A stretch of DNA of 64,000 bases from Halobacillus_A sp043497005 (GCF_043497005.1 NZ_JBIEKE010000001.1:1240001-1304000), one strand, 5' to 3'; counted from the first letter of the stretch, positions 1 through 9,406 are shown. Notes: generated by a model from the letters alone, not told the origin. A program made the numbers and translations.

Positions 1-2
1 CT

Positions 3-983
3 TGTTTGCTCTGCAAAGAAAATGTTGGTTATGCTGGAAGATTAGATCACCCAGCTCGAGATAACCATAGAATAATTCCTGTAAAACTTACTGAAGAAAA
101 TTGGTTTTTACAATTCTCACCTTATGTATATTATAAAGAACACGCGATTGTTTTTTCAAGAGATCACCGCCCAATGAGAATTTCCAAAGATGGGTTCCAA
201 CGCCTCTTGGAATTTACCGAGCAGTATCCTCACTATTTTGTAGGTTCAAATGCGGACTTGCCAATTGTAGGAGGATCTATTTTGAGCCATGATCATTTCC
301 AGGGAGGAAATCACGAATTCCCCATGGCAAAGGCTCCAATGGAAGAAATTTTTAAAGTGGAAGGCTTTAAGGATGTAGAAGCAGGAATTGTAAAGTGGCC
401 TATGTCTGTTCTACGATTACGAGGAAAGAATAAGCAACAGCTTGTTGATTTAGCCAGCCGTACCTTAGACTCATGGAGAAAATACCGAGATGAGAGTGTA
501 GGAGTAATGGAAGCTACTGATGGTACACCTCATAATACGATTACACCAATTGCACGATTTAGAAATGGAAAATTTGAGTTAGATCTTGTCTTAAGAAATA
601 ACCGCACGAGTGAAGAACATCCATATGGTATCTTTCATCCTCATGAAGAAGTCCATCATATAAAGAAAGAAAATATTGGACTTATAGAAGTGATGGGATT
701 AGCTGTGTTACCAGGACGTCTTAAGGAGGAAATGGATATCCTTGCATCTTATCTTGCCAACGAAGATTGGGAGAAAGTGCAAAAGGACGAACGTACTTCA
801 AAACATGCCGAGTGGGCTAAAGCGGTTGCAGATCATTACCTACCTTCATCCCTTCAGGATATAAGAGAACAATTAAATGATGAAATTGGCCGTACGTTTT
901 CTACTGTCCTCGAGCATGCGGGCGTATTTAAGAGAGATGATGAGGGTGCGCAGGCTTTTAGGCGTTTCATCTATCAATTATAG
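3..983 (+). CDS. galT: UDP-glucose--hexose-1-phosphate uridylyltransferase, class II (5' end outside window)
   Basis: The product exchanges UMP between UDP-glucose and galactose-1-phosphate in the Leloir pathway. The frame is open to the left edge, so this is the C-terminal two thirds; class II GalT proteins are about 490-500 residues and about 327 are visible. Recognisable blocks are ENVGYAGRLDHPARDNHRII near the cut end and the glycine/histidine block GGSILSHDHFQGG, typical of the Firmicute GalT2 family. It is followed after 54 bp by a beta-galactosidase, which fits a galactoside utilisation cluster; galK and galE would be expected upstream, outside the window. The true start is not present. 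Confidence 0.93.
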   Translation, partial: CLLCKENVGYAGRLDHPARDNHRIIPVKLTEENWFLQFSPYVYYKEHAIVFSRDHRPMRISKDGFQRLLEFTEQYPHYFVGSNADLPIVGGSILSHDHFQGGNHEFPMAKAPMEEIFKVEGFKDVEAGIVKWPMSVLRLRGKNKQQLVDLASRTLDSWRKYRDESVGVMEATDGTPHNTITPIARFRNGKFELDLVLRNNRTSEEHPYGIFHPHEEVHHIKKENIGLIEVMGLAVLPGRLKEEMDILASYLANEDWEKVQKDERTSKHAEWAKAVADHYLPSSLQDIREQLNDEIGRTFSTVLEHAGVFKRDDEGAQAFRRFIYQL

Positions 984-998
984 GTTGAAAAAATACTT

Positions 999-1014
999 AA
1001 TCGGTTGAACCGTT
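999..1014. promoter_or_regulatory. Inverted repeat between galT and bgaB (possible LacI-family operator)
   Basis: CGGTT-G-AACCG is a perfect interrupted palindrome inside aatcggttgaaccgtt, just upstream of the beta-galactosidase ribosome binding site. LacI-family sugar regulators bind sites of this kind; no regulator gene is in view, so the role is inferred. Confidence 0.35.
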
Positions 1015-1037
1015 AGTTAAAGATTGGAGGAATATAA

Positions 1038-2990
1038 ATGCCCTACCTTGGAGTAGATTATTATCCAGAACACTGGCCTGACGAAATGATTAAAGAAGAT
1101 ATTAAAGGGATAAAAGACCTCGGAGCAAATATTGTAAGAATGGGTGAATTTGCTTGGCATCTCATGGAGCCTGAAGAAGGCATGTTTGATTTTTCTTACT
1201 TTGACTCGGTAATTAGCGCTTTAAAAGAACAAGGTATAAAGATCATGTTCGGCACACCCACAGCTACATTTCCGGCTTGGCTCGCCCACAAGTATCCATC
1301 CATACTTTCTGAAAATGAAGACGGCCAAGTCCGTGTTTTTGGAGGAAGACGTCAGTATTGCTTTAATTCTGAATTGTATCGTAAATATGCTGCAATGATT
1401 ACAAAGCGGTTAACTGAGCACTATGCCGATGAACCAGCTATCATTTCCTGGCAGATTGATAATGAATTAGGACATGAAGGCAGTGACCAGTGCTATTGCG
1501 AAAAATGCCATGAACAATTTCATAGGTATTTGAAGAATAAATATCAATCGATTGATACGTTAAATGAAACGTGGGGGACAATTTTTTGGGGTCAGACGTA
1601 CAATAATTTTAATGAAATCCCTGTACCGAAGCAGACTATAACCACTCATAATCCATCCTTAAAACTGGACTGGGCTCGTTTTAGGTCTAACTCTATTAAT
1701 TCTTTTACACACGAAATGACAGGAATCGTTCGTAAAGTAAAAGGGGAGCATCAGACGGTCACAACGAATGTCTCCGGAGGTTTCTTTGATAAATCTTTTG
1801 ACCACGAAGAAAATGTCAAAAAGATGGACTTCGTTTCTTACGACAACTATCCAGTCTGGGGAGGTTTGGAACAGCCAATTGAGCCAGCTTCCATTGCAAT
1901 GACGCATGATTTTAACCGCGGGCTGCTGAACAAGAATTATTGGATCGTTGAAGAGCTTATGGGAGCTCAAGGACATGATGTCATTGGTTACCTGCCAAGA
2001 CCCAACCAAGCAAAAATGTGGTCTTACCAGGCTTTTGCGCATGGGTGCTCGGATATGCTCTATTTTCGATGGCGCGGTATGACGAAAGGGGCAGAACAAT
2101 TTTGCTACGGAGTAGTAGATCATGATAATCAATACGGTCGAAAATATAAAGAAGTCCAATCCTTATTTGAGGAGATAAAAGAAAACGACCACGTTCTGCA
2201 ATCTCCAATTAAGGCTGATGTTGCAGTCCTTTATGATTACGATAATATTTGGTCCTGGAAGGGGCAAGTGCAAAGCAAGGGATTTGATTTTAATGAAGAG
2301 TTACTTCGTTTGTACCGTCCATTTTATAAATTAAACACTCCTATTGACGTTATTCCTACCAACCGAGACTTGTCTAATTACAGGGTAGTGGTGGTTCCTG
2401 TTATGCAAGTCGTTGATCGTCATCTTTCTCAAAAACTTGAGCAATTTGCTGAAACAGGCGGTACGGTCCTCTTTTCATATCGTACTGGATTAAAAGATCG
2501 AGATAATAACTTGCGCTTAGGTGAGATATTACCGGGACCTGTTCGGGAAATGGTCGGGGCTCGTGTAGAAGAAATCGAATCATTAACAGGGGCCCATAAA
2601 TTAAAATTAACAGGAAAAGGAGAATTCGCTCACACGTATGGTGAAATTTCAGTTTGGCGGGATCTACTTGTAGCAGAAGAGGCGGACGTTTTATATGAGT
2701 ATAGTGATAATTTTTATAATCAATATGCTGCAGTTACACAAAATAATGTAGGAAAAGGGATGGTTTACTATATCGGTGGCGGGTTAAATGAAGAACCACT
2801 CGACCGCATCGCAAAAAATATCCTTTCTTCTCATGGCATAACTTTTATTGAAACACCTGAAAACGTAGAGGTATATGAAAGGTTGGTAGAAAAGGAAAGT
2901 TATATTTTTGTTATGAATCATAGCGGTAGTTTACAACTATATGATGGTGAAGAACTGGAGCCCTATACAGGTAAGATAATAAAAAAATAA
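1038..2990 (+). CDS. Beta-galactosidase, glycoside hydrolase family 42
   Basis: A 650-residue GH42 enzyme predicted to hydrolyse beta-galactosides in the cytoplasm (no signal peptide). The N-terminal block GVDYYPEHWP is characteristic. The acid/base is Glu143 in IDNELGHEG and the likely nucleophile is Glu305 in WIVEELMG. Cys108 with Cys152, Cys154 and Cys157 (CYCEKCH) matches the zinc-binding cysteine cluster of GH42 enzymes. Residues 1 to about 375 form the TIM barrel, followed by the trimerisation domain and a small C-terminal domain. Start chosen from TTGGAGG 8 bp upstream. The length is near the family norm of 650-690. It sits directly after galT and would supply its galactose. Confidence 0.95.
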   Translation: MPYLGVDYYPEHWPDEMIKEDIKGIKDLGANIVRMGEFAWHLMEPEEGMFDFSYFDSVISALKEQGIKIMFGTPTATFPAWLAHKYPSILSENEDGQVRVFGGRRQYCFNSELYRKYAAMITKRLTEHYADEPAIISWQIDNELGHEGSDQCYCEKCHEQFHRYLKNKYQSIDTLNETWGTIFWGQTYNNFNEIPVPKQTITTHNPSLKLDWARFRSNSINSFTHEMTGIVRKVKGEHQTVTTNVSGGFFDKSFDHEENVKKMDFVSYDNYPVWGGLEQPIEPASIAMTHDFNRGLLNKNYWIVEELMGAQGHDVIGYLPRPNQAKMWSYQAFAHGCSDMLYFRWRGMTKGAEQFCYGVVDHDNQYGRKYKEVQSLFEEIKENDHVLQSPIKADVAVLYDYDNIWSWKGQVQSKGFDFNEELLRLYRPFYKLNTPIDVIPTNRDLSNYRVVVVPVMQVVDRHLSQKLEQFAETGGTVLFSYRTGLKDRDNNLRLGEILPGPVREMVGARVEEIESLTGAHKLKLTGKGEFAHTYGEISVWRDLLVAEEADVLYEYSDNFYNQYAAVTQNNVGKGMVYYIGGGLNEEPLDRIAKNILSSHGITFIETPENVEVYERLVEKESYIFVMNHSGSLQLYDGEELEPYTGKIIKK

Positions 2991-3000
2991 CTTTAAAGCT

Positions 3001-3200
3001 CGGATAAAACCGAATAAAGCATAAAATAATCCGAACGATTCTATGGAAATCAGTTCGGATTATTTATAGGAATGAGAATATATGCTGCTCCGTGAAAATA
3101 CTTTTTGAGCAGGCTCCTCAGATAGCAAAGAGTGCTAATCTGTGGGATTCTATTACCTGCACTGTTCCCAGAGGAATTTGTGTAAGTTGTCGCTCGTGCT
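3001..3200 (+). repeat. Composite repeat copy 1 (hairpin module plus decayed arm)
   Basis: It lies between the convergent bgaB and frnE-like genes. The core hairpin AATAATCCGAAC...GTTCGGATTATT (3025-3064) has a 12-bp perfect stem. It is preceded by the shared lead-in ACCGAATAAAGCATAA and followed, after a spacer, by a degenerate version of the GCTCCGTCAAAATACTT arm. It may also act as a bidirectional terminator. Four related copies lie elsewhere in the window. Confidence 0.75.
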
Positions 3201-3256
3201 CTGCGTTTATGTGAGTTCGATTATATCCCGGACTGTTTGTTGTGTTGGATTTCAGC

Positions 3257-3901
3257 TTAAGAAGGATGTTCTTCTTCTATAACTTTTTTCATGCTTTTTT
3301 CAAACATTTCTGGCGGCTGAGCTCCAGATATAGCATATTTTCGATTAATGACGAAAAAAGGGACACCTTGCACACCAATTTCAAAAGCTTCTGATTCTTC
3401 CTGACGAACTGCTTCAGCGTAAGTGTTTTTTGTTAATGCTTCTTGAACTTCGCGAATGTCCAGGCCTACTTCGCCTGCAATTCCTAAAAGAGTCTTATCA
3501 TCTCCAATATCTTTCCCATGTGTAAAGACGGACTGGAACAATTTCTCTGTGATTTCATGTTTTAGTCCGCGTTTTTCTGCAAGCTTTGCTACCATGTGAG
3601 CTTTAAAGGTATTAGTTGGAATCATGTTACTTAATTGGAAATCTAATCCTGATTCCATGGCTTGCTGGGACATATTTTCTGTCATTTTTTTTGCTTCTTC
3701 TATGCTTTTTCCATACTTATAAGCTAGTTTTTCTTCAATCGTAAGTCCAGTATTCATAGGCGCTTCAGGATCAAGTTCAAAACTCTTATAATCAATTACT
3801 ATCTCTGTGTGAAAAGATAAATTTTCGAGAGCTTTCTCTAAACGCCGCTTACCAATATAGCAAAAAGGACAGACAAAATCAGACCAAATTTCTATTTTCA
3901 T
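3257..3901 (-). CDS. DsbA/FrnE-family thiol oxidoreductase
   Basis: A 214-residue thioredoxin-fold protein of the DsbA-like FrnE subfamily. The CPFC active site is at residues 11-14, directly after the first strand (KIEIWSDFVCPFCYIG), with the usual helical insertion in the middle. The cis-proline loop is GVQGVPFFVINRKY near residue 180, and the C-terminal block ISGAQPPEMF is also typical. There is no signal peptide, so it probably acts in the cytoplasm, unlike periplasmic DsbA. Substrates are unknown. It is a single gene, convergent with the beta-galactosidase. Confidence 0.9.
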   Translation of the reverse strand: MKIEIWSDFVCPFCYIGKRRLEKALENLSFHTEIVIDYKSFELDPEAPMNTGLTIEEKLAYKYGKSIEEAKKMTENMSQQAMESGLDFQLSNMIPTNTFKAHMVAKLAEKRGLKHEITEKLFQSVFTHGKDIGDDKTLLGIAGEVGLDIREVQEALTKNTYAEAVRQEESEAFEIGVQGVPFFVINRKYAISGAQPPEMFEKSMKKVIEEEHPS

Positions 3902-4115
3902 TTAAATTCACCACCTTCAATTAGTTTAATAGGTTAATTGTAAGAAAGCGAAAGTTTTGAATTAGTAATTATAATTAATTATAGAGTGAATTAGTAATAA
4001 ACACATAGGATAAATGTAGGAATTTGTAATTTTTACAATTTTACAATAGTTATTTGTATAATTTATTTTATACTTGTGGGGAACGAAATTTACTAATTTT
4101 TCTAGGAGGAGTTTA

Positions 4116-7100
4116 ATGCTGAAAAAGAAAGCAATTATAACGAGTATGATAGCTGTACTAGCTTTAAGTCCTTTTTCGAGTGCTATACCCACAGCACAAG
4201 CAGGTTCACAAAGCCAGCCGGATGAGTTATTTTTTTCTGAATACATAGAAGGAAGCAGCTATAATAAGGCTGTTGAAATTTACAATGGTACGACGGATGA
4301 AGTGGATCTTACGGACTATGAAATTGAAATGTATTCAAATGGTGCAACCGAAGCCACAGGAAGTTTTGATATGGAAGGAACACTTGAGAGCGGAGAAGTA
4401 TTCGTGGCAGCAAATAGTCGGGCTGACGAGGAAATCTTGGATGCAGCTGATGCCACAAACAACTCGGCAATTAACTTTAATGGGAATGACCCGCTCGTTC
4501 TTAAGAAAGATGGCGAAGTCGTCGATTCGATTGGTCAAATTGGGAGTGAGGACAATTTTGGCAGTGATGTCACGCTTATCCGTCAGCAGGAAATAGATTC
4601 AGGTGATCCAAATCCTGAAGATGAGTTTTCGGTAGACAGTGAGTGGGACAGCTATGCTTCAAATACGTTCGATTATTTAGGAACCTATGAGATGCCGGAA
4701 ACTGAACCGGTAGAATTGCAAACGATAGAAGAGGCTAGAGGGGCAGAAGCAGGCTCTATAGTAAAAGTAGAGGGTACAGTTACAGCAGCTTTTGAAACGG
4801 GTGGACAAACCAATTTTTATATCCAAGACCATAGTGGAGGAATCATCGTAAGAGTGCCAGGTGCCCCAGTTAGCGTTGGAGATAAGATAACCGCAGCCGG
4901 CGAATTCTCAGATTATTATGGCATGCAGCAAATACTTTCTTCTTCTGCTAGTGTGGAAGTGACAGAAGCGGGTATTGGAGTTCCCCGGCCAGAACTAGTG
5001 AATGCGAGTCAGTTTACTGAGGATCAAGGGGAAGCGATAGAAGGGGAGTATGTAAAGGTTGAGGACGTTGAAGTTCTATCTAAAAATAGCTACGGCGATT
5101 TTACAGTAAAAGATGGAGATGGAGAGTTTGTCATTACCCCAGAGGATGAAAGCATGCTTGAAGTTGGAGAAACTTATGAACGTATATCAGGCGTAGTTAA
5201 CTATAGTTTTGACGAGTATAAGCTGGTTCCTCGCAGTGAAAACGATGTTGTAGAGGTAGTTTTTGCTGTGACAGCGAATCCTCAGTCCGGTACGATCGTT
5301 GAAGGTGGAGGAGTAGAGCTGAATACAGCTGAAGAAGGGGCTGCTATCCATTTCACGACGGATGGATCTAAGCCAGATGCGAATAGTCAAACATACGAAG
5401 AGCCGATTGCAATTGAAGAAGATACATCGATTCGAGCAGTAGCCGTGCGTGATAATGGTGACGTTAGTCCAGTGGCAGTCTTTGATTATGAAGTTCTTAC
5501 CCCTGTCGATGAGGTGGAAATTCATGATATCCAAGGAGCTGGTCACACCTCACCGTATGAAGGTGAAGTGGTTGAAGGTGTGAGCGGTGTAGTCACAAAG
5601 CTTGATGGTTCAAATGGATTTTATATGCAGTCTGCAAATCCAGATGAGAATATAGCTACTTCAGAAGGTATTTATGTTTATGAGCGTTCTACTAAAGTTG
5701 AAACAGGTGACGAGGTAAATGTTGGAGGCGAAGTAGCTGAATATAGAGAAGAAGGGTACTCTGATGCTGATGATTTATTAACGACACAAATTACAGCTTC
5801 AGATGTAAACGTTCAATCCTCAGGGAACGATCTTCCGGAACCTGTTGTTATTGGGAAGGACCGTGAGCAGCCAACAGAAACGATTGAAGATGATGGAATG
5901 GAATCTTTTGATCCAGAAGAAGATGGGTTGGACTTTTATGAAAGTCTCGAAGGCATGTTGATTGCGCTTGAGGGTCCGACGGTATCTGCGCCAATTAGCT
6001 ATGATGAGTTATCTGTGTATGCCGATACAAGTGAAGATCAGAAAAAAACTCAGGCGGAAGGATTGCTTATATCTCCAGAAGACTATAATCCGGAGAGAAT
6101 TATGTTCGATGTAGAGGGTTTAGATCTTGAGGCCGTGACAGGCGATAAACTTGACGGTACTGCAACTGGAGTCGTTAGTTACGATTATAGTAATTTCAAG
6201 ATCCGCCCAACCGACGAGTTTCCAAAGCTTGTTGATGGGGAGACGAAGCCTCAAGTTACAGAGCTAGAAGGCACCGAAGATAACCTTACCGTTGGAACGT
6301 ATAACATGGAAAACTTCTCTGCTGAAACAAATGCTGAAAAAGCAGAGAGAATTGGTGATCAAATCGCTAACAACATGAATGCCCCTGATATTGTCGGTCT
6401 CGTAGAAGTTCAAGATAACAATGGCCCTACTGACGATGGAACGGTGGAAGCAGATGAAAGTTATGAAGCGGTGATTGAATCCATTAAAAATGCAGGAGGT
6501 CCTAGCTATGAATATACTGATATATCACCTGAAGACAAAGTAGATGGTGGTCAGCCTGGCGGTAACATTCGTGTCGGCTATATTTATAACCCTGATCGAG
6601 TATCCTTGACAGATAAACCTTCAGGAGATTCAACAACAGCAGTTAATGTTGACGAGAATGGTTTATCTCACAACCCTGGACGTATTGATCCAGAAAATGA
6701 AGCATTTGAAGACTCCAGAAAATCATTAGCAGCAGAATTTGAATTTAATGGAGAGATGTTCATATTAGTGAACAATCACTTTAATTCAAAAGGAGGGGAT
6801 GATGCATTATTTGGTGCCAGCCATCCCGTGGAGCTCGGAAGTGAAGTACAGCGGGTACAGCAGGCAGAAGTAATTAACGAGTTTGTACAAGACGCAGAAT
6901 CAGTAGTAGAGGATGCAAATGTAGTGGTCATGGGTGACTTGAACGACTTTGAATTCTCTAATCCTTTGCAGTCTTTAAAGGGAGATGAGCTTTCCAACTT
7001 AATGGAAAACTTGCCTGATGAGGAAAGATATTCCTATATTTATCAAGGTAATTCGCAAACGCTTGACCATATTTTAGTCAGCGACTATTTAGAAGAACGG

Positions 7101-7328
7101 TCGCAAATCGATTCCGTACACATTAATGCTGATTTTTCAGAAGTGACTGGTCGTGCTAGTGACCATGATCCAGTAGTCGCTCAAATAAGCACTGTACTAG
7201 AGGAAGACAACGATGAAGAAAACAACAATCATAAAGGCAAGAATGGTAAGAGGAAAGGCCATGATAAAGGTAAGGGGAAAGGCCATGATAAAGGAAAAGG
7301 AAAAGGTCATAAAAAACACCATGAATAG
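4116..7328 (+). CDS. Secreted multidomain endonuclease/phosphatase-fold nuclease (ExeM/YhcR-like)
   Basis: A 1070-residue secreted protein. The start at 4116 is preferred over the upstream in-frame start at 4074 because TAGGAGGAG precedes it and the protein then opens with a signal peptide (KKK, hydrophobic core, AQA cleavage site near residue 29). Domains in order: lamin-tail domain (about 30-145); OB-fold nucleic-acid binding domain (about 198-275); chitobiase C-terminal-like domain with the HFTTDGSKPD motif (about 387-460); a second OB-type region (about 467-700); endonuclease/exonuclease/phosphatase domain (about 724-1030) with GTYNMEN, VEVQDNN, NNHFNSKGG, MGDLNDF and SDHDPV. The extreme C-terminus is a low-complexity Lys/Gly/His tail. 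It likely degrades extracellular DNA or nucleotides. It has no LPXTG anchor. Confidence 0.9.
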   Translation: MLKKKAIITSMIAVLALSPFSSAIPTAQAGSQSQPDELFFSEYIEGSSYNKAVEIYNGTTDEVDLTDYEIEMYSNGATEATGSFDMEGTLESGEVFVAANSRADEEILDAADATNNSAINFNGNDPLVLKKDGEVVDSIGQIGSEDNFGSDVTLIRQQEIDSGDPNPEDEFSVDSEWDSYASNTFDYLGTYEMPETEPVELQTIEEARGAEAGSIVKVEGTVTAAFETGGQTNFYIQDHSGGIIVRVPGAPVSVGDKITAAGEFSDYYGMQQILSSSASVEVTEAGIGVPRPELVNASQFTEDQGEAIEGEYVKVEDVEVLSKNSYGDFTVKDGDGEFVITPEDESMLEVGETYERISGVVNYSFDEYKLVPRSENDVVEVVFAVTANPQSGTIVEGGGVELNTAEEGAAIHFTTDGSKPDANSQTYEEPIAIEEDTSIRAVAVRDNGDVSPVAVFDYEVLTPVDEVEIHDIQGAGHTSPYEGEVVEGVSGVVTKLDGSNGFYMQSANPDENIATSEGIYVYERSTKVETGDEVNVGGEVAEYREEGYSDADDLLTTQITASDVNVQSSGNDLPEPVVIGKDREQPTETIEDDGMESFDPEEDGLDFYESLEGMLIALEGPTVSAPISYDELSVYADTSEDQKKTQAEGLLISPEDYNPERIMFDVEGLDLEAVTGDKLDGTATGVVSYDYSNFKIRPTDEFPKLVDGETKPQVTELEGTEDNLTVGTYNMENFSAETNAEKAERIGDQIANNMNAPDIVGLVEVQDNNGPTDDGTVEADESYEAVIESIKNAGGPSYEYTDISPEDKVDGGQPGGNIRVGYIYNPDRVSLTDKPSGDSTTAVNVDENGLSHNPGRIDPENEAFEDSRKSLAAEFEFNGEMFILVNNHFNSKGGDDALFGASHPVELGSEVQRVQQAEVINEFVQDAESVVEDANVVVMGDLNDFEFSNPLQSLKGDELSNLMENLPDEERYSYIYQGNSQTLDHILVSDYLEERSQIDSVHINADFSEVTGRASDHDPVVAQISTVLEEDNDEENNNHKGKNGKRKGHDKGKGKGHDKGKGKGHKKHHE

Positions 7329-7344
7329 ATAAACAAAGGGCACG

Positions 7345-7470
7345 GGACAAAACTGAATAAAACATAAAATAAACCGAATGATTTTGTAGAAATCATTCGG
7401 ATTATTTATGTTAAAGAGAATTCATACGATCGCTCCGTCAAAATGCTTCGCTTTCCGTGGGCACGGTCTC
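7345..7470 (+). repeat. Composite repeat copy 2
   Basis: It starts with GGACAAAACTGAATAAAAC, then a hairpin at 7368-7406 (CCGAATGATTT / AAATCATTCGG, outer AATAA/TTATT with one mismatch). A spacer and the arm CGCTCCGTCAAAATGCTTCG ... GGGCACGGTCTC follow. This is the clearest forward-orientation copy and defines the full composite. It lies between the nuclease and the convergent MurR-like gene. Confidence 0.85.
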
Positions 7471-7486
7471 TTAATAATAATGTAGT

Positions 7487-8338
7487 TTACCGGGTATGAT
7501 CGATGGCGGCACGAGATCGGTCAAGTGATTCAATTACGTCATCATAGTAATTTGAAACATACGTCATAAATAGAACATCAATTACATGCAGCTGAGCTAG
7601 TCGGGAAGAAGTGGCTGCACTTCGTATCATGGCTTCTTCTGTTGCAGAAGTGTATAAGGGAATGTCGGCCATTTGAGATATAGTAGATGATCCATATTTT
7701 GTTATACTGATAGTCTTTACTTTGTTCTTTTTTGCCAGCTTCATAAATTGAACGGCTTCTTTTGTTTTTCCAGAGAATGATACAACTATGGCCACGTCTG
7801 TTGAGGATGCATTAGAGAGAGATGTATAGGAAAGGTGAGAATCCTGTAAATAGAAGGCATAGCGTCCAGCCCGTAAAAATTTTTGTTGGGCATCATATGC
7901 TACCAATCCGGAAGCTCCTACACCAAAAATGTGTACAGCACCTGCATGGTGTATTTCATTGACTGCTTGATCTACATCTTCTCTTCGCAGCATTTCATCA
8001 GTTTCTTTTAACATTTGAATACCGTTATGAGTCATTTGTTCGATAATATGATGAGAGGACTCCCCCTTATCAATATCACGATACTCTAATGTTGATGGTT
8101 TTTGGACATCTCCGGCAATTCGCATTTTTAACTCTTGGAAACCCTTTAAATCTAAGGATTTACATAAACGAATAACGGCTGCAGAACTCGTACTGCTTTT
8201 TTCAGACAGCTCTTTAACTGTCATCGTAATAACTGATTCAGGGGATGATAAAATATATTGGGCAATTTTCTTTTCAGATGCCGGGAGTGATTGTTCTACG
8301 CTTTTAAGCATAGAGAGACCACCTGATATATAGGACAT
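7487..8338 (-). CDS. RpiR/MurR-type transcriptional regulator (HTH plus SIS domain)
   Basis: A 283-residue regulator with an N-terminal RpiR-type HTH (about 1-80; SSAAVIRLCKSL recognition region) and a C-terminal SIS sugar-phosphate-binding domain (about 125-260; FGVGASG, SFSGKT). It closely resembles B. subtilis MurR (YbbH), including LCKSLDLKGFQELKMRIAGD and the end of the protein. I chose the start at 8338 because it has GAGGAGG nine bases upstream and keeps the N-terminal GGL seen in MurR; 8311 also has a plausible site. It is divergent from a BadF-type sugar kinase. The ligand is probably MurNAc-6-P or a related amino-sugar phosphate, by inference. Confidence 0.88.
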   Translation of the reverse strand: MSYISGGLSMLKSVEQSLPASEKKIAQYILSSPESVITMTVKELSEKSSTSSAAVIRLCKSLDLKGFQELKMRIAGDVQKPSTLEYRDIDKGESSHHIIEQMTHNGIQMLKETDEMLRREDVDQAVNEIHHAGAVHIFGVGASGLVAYDAQQKFLRAGRYAFYLQDSHLSYTSLSNASSTDVAIVVSFSGKTKEAVQFMKLAKKNKVKTISITKYGSSTISQMADIPLYTSATEEAMIRSAATSSRLAQLHVIDVLFMTYVSNYYDDVIESLDRSRAAIDHTR

Positions 8339-8392
8339 GAATAATAGCCTCCTCAAACTACACACTTATCTTGCATTCATTATATGCTATAA

Positions 8393-8407
8393 TGAAATTA
8401 AATTTCA
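8393..8407. promoter_or_regulatory. Perfect palindrome in the divergent MurR-like/kinase promoter region
   Basis: TGAAATT-A-AATTTCA is a perfect 15-base palindrome overlapping a TATAAT at 8388-8393. Its place between a regulator and its divergent neighbour makes it the best operator candidate. Binding is inferred. Confidence 0.45.
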
Positions 8408-8456
8408 ATATTTTTTATAATATTCTGAAATGTGTTTCTGCTGAGGAGGAAAAGTA

Positions 8457-9326
8457 ATGATCATAGGAATTGATGCTGGAGGTTCCTCTACAAAAGGGGC
8501 ATTAATTAGCAATGATAAAAAAGTAGTTGCTGCTTTTCAATCTGGCTACGGTAATCCGCTTATAAACAAGGAGAAAGCAATCATACACATCAGTGAGGTT
8601 ATAAAAGCGTGTAGAGAAGCTTCAGATCAAAGTATTGAGCATGTTGTCATAGGAATCGCTGGTTACAGTACACTTAAGGGCTGCCTCCCTATACCTGAAA
8701 TGTGGAAAGAGTTTAAAAATTTAACGCTGGTAAATGATGCAGAGCTTGCATTAGAAGCTGGAATACCTGAAGGCGATGGTATTCTATCGATTGCCGGTAC
8801 GGGATCCATTCATATTGGAAAAAAGAAAGACAAGATCTACACGGTAGGTGGATGGGGACATCTACTAGGAGATGAAGGAGGAGGTTATGACCTGGGACGA
8901 ATGACGATACGAAAAGTTCTTGAATCTTTAGAATCAAGTCACCCTATCTCTCATTTTACCTCCTCTATTCTTCAACAGATTAACTGCACCAACGCCGCAG
9001 AAGTAAAAGCATGGTTTTACACTCAAGAAAAAAATCAAGTGGCAAACCTTGCAGAATCAGTTAGTAAATTAGCTGAGAAAGAAGATCCAGTTGCTATTCA
9101 TCTTATTAAATTGTCCAGTGAGGCACTCGTCAGACAAATTGAACGGCTGTATCAGTGGATGGATTTAGGACCGGAAGCAAAGTTGGTAACATCAGGAAGT
9201 ATATTACTAAAAAATGATTTTTTCTTGGGGTATTTAAAAAATAATTTAAGCGTTTCATTTAAAGGAGTTCAAAAGCTTACAGAACCCGCTTATATGGGAG
9301 CTTATTCCATTGCTCATAAAAAGTAG
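8457..9326 (+). CDS. BadF/BadG-family N-acetylglucosamine/MurNAc-type kinase
   Basis: A 289-residue ASKHA-fold kinase. The phosphate-1 loop is GIDAGGSSTKGAL at residues 3-15. The family block SIAGTGSIHIG lies near 110 and GGWGHLLGDEGGGYDLG near 135, as in N-acetylglucosamine kinases and Clostridium MurK. It probably phosphorylates GlcNAc and/or MurNAc released in cell-wall recycling. GAGGAGG precedes the ATG. It is divergently transcribed from the MurR-like regulator, which suggests regulation by it. No MurQ etherase, MurP transporter or NagZ is adjacent, unlike the B. subtilis mur operon, so the exact substrate is open. Confidence 0.87.
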   Translation: MIIGIDAGGSSTKGALISNDKKVVAAFQSGYGNPLINKEKAIIHISEVIKACREASDQSIEHVVIGIAGYSTLKGCLPIPEMWKEFKNLTLVNDAELALEAGIPEGDGILSIAGTGSIHIGKKKDKIYTVGGWGHLLGDEGGGYDLGRMTIRKVLESLESSHPISHFTSSILQQINCTNAAEVKAWFYTQEKNQVANLAESVSKLAEKEDPVAIHLIKLSSEALVRQIERLYQWMDLGPEAKLVTSGSILLKNDFFLGYLKNNLSVSFKGVQKLTEPAYMGAYSIAHKK

Positions 9327-9332
9327 AAATAT

Positions 9333-9377
9333 GTCTCATATTGTTTATTTTTTTATAAATAGTATGGGACTTTTTTA
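9333..9377 (+). terminator. Probable rho-independent terminator after the sugar kinase
   Basis: GTCTCATA and TATGGGAC can pair (one G-U) and are followed by TTTTTT; the loop is long and A/T-rich, so strength is uncertain. Confidence 0.5.
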
Positions 9378-9406
9378 AATGATTTGACATATATCTTGAA
9401 TTTTAG

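Noticed and set aside
1659..2159. 166-codon minus-strand frame inside the beta-galactosidase gene
   Set aside because: It lies wholly opposite a well-conserved GH42 gene, has no recognisable domain and no ribosome binding site.
4074..4115. Longer N-terminus for the secreted nuclease
   Set aside because: It would place 14 polar residues before the signal peptide and lacks a ribosome binding site; the ATG at 4116 has TAGGAGGAG.
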